From Flammulina velutipes (taxonomy: Eukaryota > Basidiomycota > Agaricomycetes > Agaricales > Physalacriaceae), in the NCBI GenBank assembly GCA_011800155.1, contig CM022372.1, forward strand, positions 248,001-312,000: a DNA stretch of 64,000 nucleotides, read 5' to 3'. The translations under genes were made by a program, and so were the position numbers. Below are positions 23,992 through 32,815 of this stretch, piece by piece (positions within the stretch are counted from its first letter, which is position 1; each line of letters starts with the position of its first letter). Below the pieces are notes generated by a model. The model saw only the letters and a list, made by a program, of their open reading frames with translations. It did not search any database and was not told where the DNA came from.

Positions 23992-24732
23992 TCACTGGAA
24001 CGATAATAAACCTAAACTCATCGCGTCCACCAGGTCCCCTGTTTCTGTGCGATGATGAATTTCATCAAGGTATTGCATGACCACGGACATCTGGTTCTGG
24101 ACGTTCTTCGCTTCCTTCCATTCGGAACAGATCCCGTATCTGTAAAACAGTGTCCTGATATGGGGACGAGCTCCGTCAATAAACGCAGCCACCTTCTCCA
24201 AGTACGTCTTGATAACCTCGATCTGATGATCTTTGGCAGTCACACCGACCTCATTGGCCACGCGGAGACAGAAAGTTTCGGGACTCGTCTGCATGTATCC
24301 GCCCAACAACCTGTTCTGTTGGTGCATGCGTCCCAAAAGAAGTTGTGGCGCAGGTTTCGAAATCTCCTCGTCGACATGTGTGAGCCTATGTATGGTGTTA
24401 ATACACAGTAATTTAACAATGATATTTCTTTACTCTGTCTCTCTCTTCTCGTGAACAACACTAGCCTTGGAGGCTCGCGGTTTGGCAGTTGGCACCATGG
24501 GTTGGATGCTACGCTTCACCTCTCTCGTTCGTGCACCAGACGTGCCCGAATCCAACTGCCGAGCTTTGTATTCCTTCAAGATCCTCTTGCGGTTGCTACT
24601 CACAAATTGAATTCAACTTCTGAAAGCTGGAGAATAGCACAAAACTACCCACCGGTCGTACCAATGCATTCGGTTGCGACGCTGTGCCTCAGCTTTTTCT
24701 TCTTCACTATGGTAAAGCTTCTTACGCCCCAT
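23992..24732 (-). CDS. MGRKKLY-type basic protein with helical C-terminal domain (beta copy)
   Basis: Three exons in frame: ATG at 24732 (MGRKKLYHSEEEKAEAQRRNR); then NRKRILKEYKARQL...REVKRSIQPM; then, after an intron GTAAAG...ACATAG, LTHVDEEISKPAPQLLLGRM and the final 110 residues. The N terminus is strongly basic and helix-like, suggesting nucleic-acid binding. The C-terminal domain (VIKTYLEKVAAFIDGARPHI..., LFYRYGICSEWKEAKNVQNQ) is helical and resembles the protein at 9216-9524. Its orientation is opposite to the alpha copy, so the module has been locally inverted in one of the elements. Function unknown. Confidence 0.68.
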
Positions 24733-25067
24733 CTAGAAGCCCAATTGGAATGCTGTGAGTTGTCCGGTGGAGGGCAAGTCGTCTATGGATCGAAGTCAGA
24801 GAGTAAGTGCGGTAGGGAATCAAGATCAAGCTCTCCCTTTATTGGACTTTTATTGGACTTTTATGTTTCCCCGCGTTGTAGCCTCAGACAAACATTGTAG
24901 TATTTGTATATGAGTCTACCCAGATATTTTAAACCTGTGTTATGATTCTTCAGGGGGCAAGAATGTGCAAAGCAAGTTGAAGTATGCGAAGATTAGTCTA
25001 TTTAACTTCCCATCGAGATATCATCGTTCGTTCGGTCCGACTGCCTTACCTTCAAACTTCCCACATC

Positions 25068-25858
25068 ATGTCGTCCAAGTTGGCCACAGACAGGCTTCGA
25101 CTCCCCAACGTTTGGGCATCTAATAGCTGCGAGTAAGTTCTAACGGCTTGATTCTTTTTCTTTGTGATCATGTACTTATCTACGTTTGCAGCTACATCCG
25201 GCAACTCCTTCGATTCGCTCGTCCTCTGCCGGAACGACATTTTCTCGAGCAAGGAGCAACATACCAAAGTCAGCTACATTTCTATCTCTATCCGTCACCA
25301 TAAATTGATCCTGAGGTAGATTTGGAAGCTGACCCCAACTTCCGAGAGCTATACTATCATCATTCCAGGCTGCAGCCGGGATTGGTCTTGTCGCCAGACC
25401 CCTCATTCGTTCATGCCAGCGTACAGACCTGGCTCCGCGACAATTCCCTCGAGTACGCCACAGAACACTTTCGTCGGATGGGGGTGTTCGATCACGCAGA
25501 CTTGGTAAACCTGGCCTGCACAATGTGGACGTCCAAAGAATGCCGAACTCACTTGCAGCGTGGCTTGAACCTTGAGCCCTTGGCTTGGCTGACCTTCGCA
25601 TTGGCTCTCGTCCGTTACGCCCGACCTATCGAGTATACGGGCGAGCCAGACGCAGATGCGGACGAAGAGGAAAAACGGGAGTACACTTACCTGTTTGTAG
25701 AAATGGAATGGCACGATAGACTGCAGGTGGCGCAGGAGCAGGTCATGATCGCAGAGCGCGCACGCCATAAGTGGGTTGAAGCATGGATAAAATTGCGGCT
25801 AGACCACGATCCTGCCTACGCGCAGGAGCGGGAGCAAGAGCAGGAGCAGGAACTCTGA
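25068..25858 (+). CDS. SAM-like small protein (beta copy)
   Basis: Exons 25068-25132, 25192-25268 and 25320-25858 splice in frame (ATYQ joined to NLEADPNF). The central domain, WLRDNSLEYATEHFRRMGV then DHADLVNLACTMW then LNLEPLAWLTFALALVRYARP, matches the domain of the gene at 9697 almost position for position. The C-terminal third is highly charged, with a Glu/Gln run at the end (REQEQEQEL). A TGTGGCGT site follows at about 25881. Probably an adaptor-type protein carried by the KDZ elements; this is inference. Confidence 0.65.
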
Positions 25859-25931
25859 ATTCGGACCCCTTACATTATCATGTGGCGTAGAAAATCATTG
25901 GATTTATTTACGCCCCGTGGAACCAAAGATA

Positions 25932-26295
25932 TCAAAGTTTCGCAATCGGCAACACTGTAGAACTGTTCCTTGAGCTATTCAACCGCTCCCAAACTCGTTC
26001 CGGGGTCTCGCCGTCTGCAACCTGACTTGTGCGTCTACTCTTCCATAAACAGGGGGCATCATAGGAACATGACGGGGAGTGAGTGGCATGGTGCCAAATG
26101 GGTTGCGCCAACGTGAATCGTATGAATGTCCTGGGATGAAGCAGCGCCTGACGGTAGGACCAATGTCTTGGTGAACGCCACAGAACACGAAGCTCTAGTC
26201 GATGATATCGGTCAGTGACTCCGCCATAGAATAACAGCTTAAATACCTTCTGGAGGCGTGTTGGAAACTAAGGCTGACACGGTTGGTTCGGTCAT
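25932..26295 (-). pseudogene. Possible KDZ-related fragment
   Basis: A two-exon reading from ATG 26295 (MTEPTVSALVSNTPPE) across an intron of about 50 bp gives some 120 residues ending with VADGETPERVWERLN near the C terminus. This resembles the third catalytic motif of KDZ transposases (DGEGPERLWSVLN at 14335). Nothing else of the domain is clear, and another frame of the same stretch looks equally protein-like, so this is a weak call. Confidence 0.25.
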
Positions 26296-26464
26296 CGTCG
26301 CGGTAGCTATGATGATTGAAAATAAAATACTAGTTCCCTTTATACCGCGGGGCGCTGATATCGGCACTCATATCAAATACACGTGCGAGGCGAGGAAACT
26401 TTGGGAAGGGGGCAACAATATTGGATTTCCGAAGTAAATAATTTCCCCTCTTCACTCTCATCGC

Positions 26465-26947
26465 CTACAGCCTCTGGGGCTGTCGAATGCCCGCGGCGAA
26501 TGAAACCATGTGATCTAACTTGGCACCCAAGGCCTTTAATAAGGTCGAGTCAGTAAATTAGACGACATGGAAGCTACAAAGACGACTTACTCTAACACGG
26601 GCCTGGTGGAAGCGAGCGACCAAGTCTTCGTCTTCCGGAAAGGGCGGGATGTTCTGTTCAGGATAGACATCGAGGAACATGCGCCACACCGATTCAAGAT
26701 ACGCCATCCGCTGCTGAGGCTCATTCCTGTGCTGCCGGTATTCTGAAACATGCCCTCTGATGAACGTGAATTGGCCCGGCGTCACAAATAGAGATGTCGC
26801 TGAACGAAGTGGAATGTCAGGTCGGGGCGATGAAAACAATCGAATTAACGCACGGGTGCTCACTCGGAAGGCCTTCTCCTTGGGAGCTTTTGACTTTCTC
26901 TCATACGGCGGAGGTTTGCTGGTTTTCAGAGGCATGAGCTTCGGCAT
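26465..26947 (-). CDS. Truncated third copy of the W-rich family (W3)
   Basis: Two exons, 26591-26947 and 26465-26533, joined by a GT-AG intron, give about 140 residues. Only the N-terminal part of the family is present: a basic leader (KTSKPPPYERKSKAPKEKAF), then PGQFTFIRGHVSEYRQ..., FLDVYPEQNIPPFPEDEDLV. This corresponds to KGWAEGAREDFLNLYVNDF in W2 and KGWMQGLPEELICPLI in W1. The HMG-like and C-terminal domains are missing. It lies just upstream of, and divergent from, the beta KDZ gene. It could be a decayed copy or a short regulatory version; I cannot tell which. Confidence 0.5.
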
Positions 26948-27377
26948 TGAGGGAAATGAGGTGACCGTGGTCAGAAAGAGTCAGATTTTAAAGCCCAGAA
27001 GTTCACTTCGGATAGAAGCCCAGAGAAGCCAAATGGTTGCCTAGTGGCGCGCGCGCGACAGATCAGACAAATTGAGTGAGCATAGGGCCATGAACATCCG
27101 GAGGCATCAGACAATTTGTGGCGAGGGGTTAGGTCCCATAATTCCGTGCTTGCATCACTCCACCAGCACAAACATAGTCACAGACGACGTCTGCACATTT
27201 CGACCTTCACTCGACAAGACTGAACGCTCGTTTTTCAGAGAGCCACATTGCGACCAAGAAAACAGTGGAGACAGGTAGAAGAGAGCTACGTCACAATCAC
27301 GAGTCACGGTCCATATTCTTCTGTCGCTCAATGATCATGGCCAATATCATTCAATTCGCGTCCAGCTCTTCTTGCTC

Positions 27378-30300
27378 ATGGTCGAAACATCTTGGGACTT
27401 TCGGTGGCGACCGGATGAAGAATACAAAGGGCGACGCAATTTCGAGTTGAAAAACTTTGGCACGACTTCCATCGGGCCTGCACCCACCAACTTCGCACCT
27501 GCCCGTCCACCTTTGATTGCTTCAGGCAGTGTACCAGCAACTCACCAACCTTTGCCAGGCGTTTACACCCTGCCATCCATTCCCAACGTTAATGCTAGCA
27601 GCCAGCTCCCAGTCACACGCAAACCACGCCGGTCCACGAAATTATCAGATATCTCTCTTCCAGAACCTCTGAAACCTACACAAGAGCGCTCAGGTTACAC
27701 TCGAAGGGATCTGGACACCACAATCGAATTTTCAACAAACGGAAACCGAGCGATTTGTGTGGCTGAACAACGGGATGTCCCCATACCCAAGCGCGTGCGT
27801 GTTAGTGACGCTGGTGGTTGGACTGGTCAGGTTGGGGTGGACATTCCTCTAAGGGAAGAGGATGGTGATGACGAGGAGAGTGTCGCAGGAGAGGAGTCAG
27901 AGACAGAAGACGTTTGGCAGGATGTGGAGGAGGGGTCCAATCCGGCTGCTCTCATCGACGAGAATGGCGAGATAAGGGAAGGGAAGCGCAAGAGTCATGC
28001 TAGCTCCGTACGTCTGTTTCTTCGATTTTTGGTATCATTTGTTCATTGGCATGGGTACAGGATGACCCAATGTCGCTCTTTCTCCCCATGGTTGACACTA
28101 TACTCAACGAGATGTTCGTACGCGAGAGTCTCCCAACACAGCCGTGCTGTCAGACCTGCTGTTTGCCCTTGGCTTCCCCTCCGTCTATTTCCCCCCCGTC
28201 GGCTTCAAGTTCATCACCCTCGCCGTCATCACCCTCGCCGTCAACCGCCTTCGAGGGGGACAGTGCTGCGTCACCACCTCCATCTGTTCCCTCTGCAAGC
28301 GAGCTGGAGTCCTCCGCATCCTCAGTCCCTCAGGCTGGTCTGACCCAACTGCAGTCCATAGCGCAGCTCTTCAAGTGTACCACTTGTGGAGAATTTTTGG
28401 AATGTCGGGTGTGCTGTATGAAACGCCATCAGTATACGCCTCTTCATACACTAAAGGTATGATCTCCCGTGTTCTGGACATCATGTCGACTGACTTGGTT
28501 TGTTGTAGGTCTGGAATCCCGTTGGCTTCTTCACCCGGACGTCTCTACAAGAACTTGGCTTATGCTTCCAACTCGGCCACGGTGGCGGGCCTTGTCCGGT
28601 TCCGGGTGCGCTGAGATTGGTCACCGTCATACATGTCAACGGTGTCCATCAAGTCGCGGCATCGATTTGTGGATGTGACCTTTCAGACGAGGCAAACGAG
28701 TGGCGACAGTATGTTCGCATGGGATGGTACCCCGCTTCGACTGCACAGCCCCGGACGCTGGGAACGTTTGAATGTCTGCGCCATTTTCGACGTCTAAATG
28801 TCGTCGCGAACGTTAATGTTCGCGACTATGTGACCACTTTGGAGCGTCTAACTGACCCAATGGGTCTGGAGTTTGTCCCGGATCGCTACAAATCCTTTGG
28901 TCTGATGTCGCAACAAGTTTCTTACATGGACCGTATGCGTAGATCAGGTGTGGGTTATCTGAAGGGAGGTGTGCGTTCAGCATCGTGGGGGGCGGCGGCT
29001 GTACGTTGCTGGGCGTGCCCTCGGGCGAAGGTCAACCTTCCAGAAAACTGGAGAGATGTTGATGCCAACTTGCAGTAAGTCGTTTCCTCGTTCATGTGAA
29101 GCTCTACTGACACGACCAAAGGTTCAAGTATGCACTCATCTTGGGCATGGATGCATGCTTTCGTTTGGAAAATCGCCTGCGTGCGAAGAGCCAGAACAAA
29201 CAGTATGCGATTTTGGCGGATGGACTCGGCTGTTTTGTGCCCCACAAGAGCTATTTTTCTCATCTCAAGAACTACGTCAAAGAGGAGGATGTACGTTGTT
29301 CATTTGGAATATCTATCATACTGATCCTTGTTACTCCCTTAGATCAGTAGTTGTATTGCGTTTGCTGCCTTGATGCAGAAAGACACGCGTTTGTCCAAAG
29401 GGTTGCGAGCAACGGGGGTGGGGGGATGTATCTGCACATGTCATGAGATCATACGTCCGCTGGGTTTAGGCGACCTTCTGAAAGGCGAGCGGTATGTTTT
29501 CCCGCCTCTTTCGTCTAAGAAACGAAACGATTGACGGCCCACAGGTACGCCAACATGGACTATATATTCTGGGCTTCAATCCTGGGTGAAGACCTCTTGC
29601 AATACATCGTCTCCTACGATGTGGGTTGTCAGTGGAAAATCCACTTGGAGGAGCGTCGGCAACATCTGCCAGCAGTTTTGCGGGACACGAGCGAGACACG
29701 CAAGATCTGCGTAGGGCTTCCAGTCTGGCATGGGGGAGTCCACGAGGATGCATGTGCGTCTTCAGAGTCACTGTGTTACAAAGAGGGCGCTGCTATGACG
29801 GATGGTGAGGGCGTCGAGCGCGTTTGGAGCAAGCTCGGCCCTAAGGCATGGACGACGAAGGAGATGCACGAGAATACTCGGCACGAGAGTCTAGAGGACA
29901 CGATGGACAACCTCAATTGGACTAAAAATCTTGGCCTCGGTGAGTGACATTTTGTTGTAATTGGGCTGCGCATCTAATGTTTGGTGATAGGTATCCTGCT
30001 GCGCCGCCGCTACGAAGTCGCAAGAGTCGAACAAAAAGAGCAGGCGGAAAACTTCAAAAGCACGAGTGCTACTCTCGACATCAAGTTGCGTGAGCGCTGG
30101 ATGAATTGGATCAAGCAGTGGCACGCGGAGGAGGATCTGCTCCGCAAGGATAAGACAGTTGGGAATCCCTATGAGGCTTCGTGGAAGCAAGGTAAAGAAT
30201 TATTTACTTATTGCTGTCTTCCAGTCGCTTACCACTCGAACACAGACACTATCACCGTGGATAAGGTGCATACAGATTTGGATCGAGAGGAATTGGAAGA

Positions 30301-31615
30301 GCTTCGGAACGAGCGCGATGAGACGACAAAGGAGAGGACTAGTACCCGAGAAGTGGTGCCAGCGAAGGGGGTCGCTGGCGTCTTGGCATTCATCCACTTG
30401 GGTTTGCTCATCCAGAGCATGCAGTATGTCTCGGTCCTATTTCTGCGAAACGTAGTGACTAACTCCCTCTCCTGCAGATTGCGAATCAAGAACATGAAGA
30501 AAGCGCGGCGGAAAGAAGATGGTCACACTCGCCTTTTACAAGCACGACGTACGGCTTTCTGGAAGAAACTTCGACGATTCCGTGCCCTGCAGGCGACCTT
30601 CATGCCACAGGCCCTGTCACTAGCTTCAGAACACGAGCAGACGGTCAGCCTGAAGCGAGAGGAGGCGGCACGCAAAGCCAAAATCGATGCAAAACCAGTA
30701 GAGGCGGAGGACATCAAACTTTTCCTCCCTTCTGAAATCCCGAAGTCAGAGCGTGGTCCTTCTTATCAGGCGGCGGTGTTTTCCATTGAGTCGCGGTTGC
30801 GGGAGGCTCAGTGCTCGACACAACTGTCAGTGCTACGTATGCGTTTACATTCCAAATCGCACCTGATCCGTTTCCGAGATGCGAACCTTCGGGGCCAGAC
30901 AAAGACGACACGTTCGCGGGGGGTGCTTGAGCGTCTGAGCGACCGCATTGACAGCGCAGTCCGACGATATCGCGTGGCAAGAAGAGCGTTGGTCCTATTG
31001 GATGGAGATGAGAAATGGCAACATTTCCCTCGGCTGGAGGACACCGACGTCTCGACTCGTTTTGTTACGGACTACGACGGCTTGCGGGCTAGGCGCTTGG
31101 CCAAGATCGGGCGCAATGGCAAGCGTCGTATGATAGCTGATGCCGAGGAAGAGGAGAATAACGGGGCAGAAGGGCGTGGGGGCAGTCGTCGCAAATTGAG
31201 CTGGATCTGGACAGCTCAGGGCGTTCCAGATCCAGACGAGGATGAATCACTTCACGAATGTAAGTATTTTCTGAATGTATACGCCACAGGTACTGACCGT
31301 GTCCATGCAGCTATTAGAGTCGAATGGACCAAAGCATATGCTCGAAAGGAGAGATGGCGGGAGGAGGTAGTTCTGCTCGAGGAGGAGATGCGCCGGGTGG
31401 TCGCTTCCCTTGAGTACAAACGGGGGGAGTGGTTACGGCGAAAGGAGGAGGTTGATAGCACAGACAGAGTTGGGGCAGGAAAACGTGCCTATGCATTACG
31501 GCAGGCGGCTGCACGCTCCAAATTGCGAGACGATTTCAGGATGTGCTTTGACGCGACGGAGGAGTTGGGGCGAACGGGCAAGAAAAGAAGAGTAAATCAT
31601 GTGGTGCAAGTGTGA
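27378..31615 (+). CDS. KDZ transposase of element beta, full length
   Basis: The start is ATG 27378 (MVETSWDFRWRPDEEYKGRRNF), which aligns with SWSMHWRPPEEHRMRRQF of the alpha protein. After an acidic region come the CxC2-type cysteine clusters (CCQTCCLPL..., FKCTTCGEFLECRVCCMKRH). The catalytic core follows: GMDACFRLENR near 29150, GCICTCHE near 29430, YDVGCQWKIHL near 29615 and DGEGVERVWSKLG near 29803, giving the three acidic positions expected for the KDZ nuclease. The C-terminal part has coiled-coil character and ends with KLSWIWTAQG and RVEWTKAYARKERWREE...LEEEMRRV, the region lost from the alpha copy. About ten exons. No frameshift or stop was seen in the exons I could join, so this may be an active autonomous transposase. 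It lies 230 bp from the right end of the element. Confidence 0.9.
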
Positions 31616-31845
31616 AATACTTATGGTTAAATAGTGGACATATGACGTGTGGTGTTTCCTCAAAATTTGATGTGATTCTGGGCTGCTTTTGGCTGGGGTG
31701 CCTGGTTACTGCGGGATTCAATGGCGCTGTGAGAGCAGGAGGGCGGGAAATGATGTAATGAGGCGGACGGCACATCGGCTACGGTCGGTCCGGGAGGGGG
31801 ACGCCACAGGAGATATGCCATGTTTCCGAGGTTCTGTCCCTGCTG

Positions 31846-31891
31846 GGGATGTATCCCTATCACATACTGATTTGACCTGGGGATACATCCC
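31846..31891. repeat. Right terminal palindrome pair of element beta
   Basis: GGGATGTATCCC (31846-31857) and GGGATACATCCC (31880-31891), 34 bp start to start. Exactly 29 bp separate the outer one from the tip at 31920. They are inverted relative to the left pair. Confidence 0.75.
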
Positions 31892-31920
31892 TATGGGCTC
31901 TCATTCACCTGCTGCCACAG

Positions 31921-32548
31921 GTGGCCGTTTATACAGTATCGGAGTCTGATGCTCATTCGGTGAAGCAGTTGGGAGTGTTAGGTGGTAGGGGGAGTAGGAA
32001 GGGAGGCGAGGCAAGTCGGTGTGAGACCCACAGTCGTCAGAATGACCCAACAGATTCGCGATACACGAGAACGTCATGGATATGGACTACCGATGGATTA
32101 CGAGGGGACGACGAATATTTACATGAATGTAAGTTTGGTATATTTTCTGTCCAGTTTTCTGTTGACTGACTCATGTTGTACAGGTGTCCGTATTGAGTGG
32201 GCTAAGGCCTTCGCACGCAAAAGGCGCTGGACGGAAGAGGTTTACATAGTTGAAGAGGAAATGCGTCGTGTCCTACACACTCTGGATTATGAAATACGAA
32301 GGTGGCGCCGACGGGCAGAGCGTGTTTCGTCGCAGTGTCTACGTGAGGACGAGGCTGGCGGACGGCGAGCTTATGGCATGTGGCAGATGTCTTCCTTGAC
32401 GCATCTCAAGAAGGCGTTCGAGTTTTTATGGCTTCGTTCAGAGCCATCGCGAGGGAAGGAACATGGTGTCATGGACGAGGCAGCGTTAGCGGCGACTACC
32501 GCGCTTCTCAGCGAGGACTTAGACCAGGCGGCGGTGATTTCCGAGTAG
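31921..32548 (+). pseudogene. KDZ transposase of element alpha, displaced C-terminal part
   Basis: Begins with the second copy of GTGGCCGTTT and reads V-A-V-YTVSESDAHSVKQLGVLGG, continuing the frame that stops at 15600 in the upstream fragment. An intron (GTAAGT...TGTACAG, about 32130-32183) leads to VRIEWAKAFARKRRWTEEVY and EEEMRRVLHTLDYE, homologous to the C-terminal region of the beta transposase (RVEWTKAYARKERWREE). It ends at a TAG at 32546-32548. Separated from its N-terminal part by 16.3 kb, it has no start codon or promoter of its own. Confidence 0.88.
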
Positions 32549-32811
32549 ACTGTAAATAATGCCGTAGACTTATGTTGGGACTTAAGTTAATAAAATGAAT
32601 GTGGCGTTCAACTTCTTGTGAATATGAACCAATATAGACATCGAGGCGCGATGAGGCCATAAGTGGATAGGGCGCGCGCGGCACCCTTATACTATATATG
32701 GTAATATCCGACCTTGGATGTAGGAGACAAAAGCCATTGGGATAGAACCTAGAGATTACCTATCTTTTTTTGGGATATAACCGAACACTTTTGCAAATTC
32801 TACAACCACAG
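32549..32811. repeat. Right terminal region of element alpha
   Basis: Contains GGGATAGAACC (32739-32749) and GGGATATAACC (32772-32782), 33 bp start to start, with 29 bp from the outer motif to the tip CTACAACCACAG at 32811. The matching tip of beta is CTGCTGCCACAG at 31920. A TGTGGCGT site lies near 32600. Spacing identity with beta supports this as the true end. Confidence 0.72.
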
Positions 32812-32815
32812 GTGA

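Larger units (their letters stand above)
15602..31920 (+). mobile_element. Element beta: 16.3-kb multigene KDZ transposon inserted in the alpha transposase
   Basis: Bounded by the 10-bp direct repeat GTGGCCGTTT. The left tip is GAGCCATAGCAG and the right tip, on the other strand, CTGTGGCAGCAG; matches are strongest over AGCAG. Each end has two GGGATRTATCCC-like palindromes: left at 15635-15646 and 15668-15679, right at 31846-31857 and 31880-31891. Cargo: W-rich gene (16569-21972, minus, itself split by palindrome copy 2), one-domain (22202) and two-domain (23039) RNase H1-N genes, MGRKKLY gene (24732, minus), SAM-like gene (25068), a short W-like gene (26947, minus) and a KDZ transposase (27378-31615). 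The order mirrors element alpha. Without the palindrome it is about 13.5 kb. The KDZ assignment follows from the internal transposase; that this transposase mobilises the whole unit is inference. Confidence 0.88.
1..32811 (+). mobile_element. Element alpha: giant multigene KDZ transposon (left end not in window)
   Basis: I infer an outer KDZ element made of the cargo genes from 992 to 11445, the alpha KDZ transposase (12261-15601 continued at 31921-32548) and a right terminus at 32811. The right end has the same plan as both ends of element beta: a tip reading CTGTGGTTGTAG on the opposite strand, 29 bp, then a GGGATATAACC motif (32772-32782), and a second such motif (GGGATAGAACC, 32739-32749) 33 bp further in. 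The left end was not found and probably lies just before base 1, since the subterminal TGTGGCGC repeats already begin at base 99. Element beta (15602-31920) is inserted in it, and palindromic copy 1 (5806-8609) as well. Without these two, alpha is at least 13.6 kb, close to beta without its palindrome (about 13.5 kb). The boundaries are inference; the shared terminal plan is visible. Confidence 0.7.
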
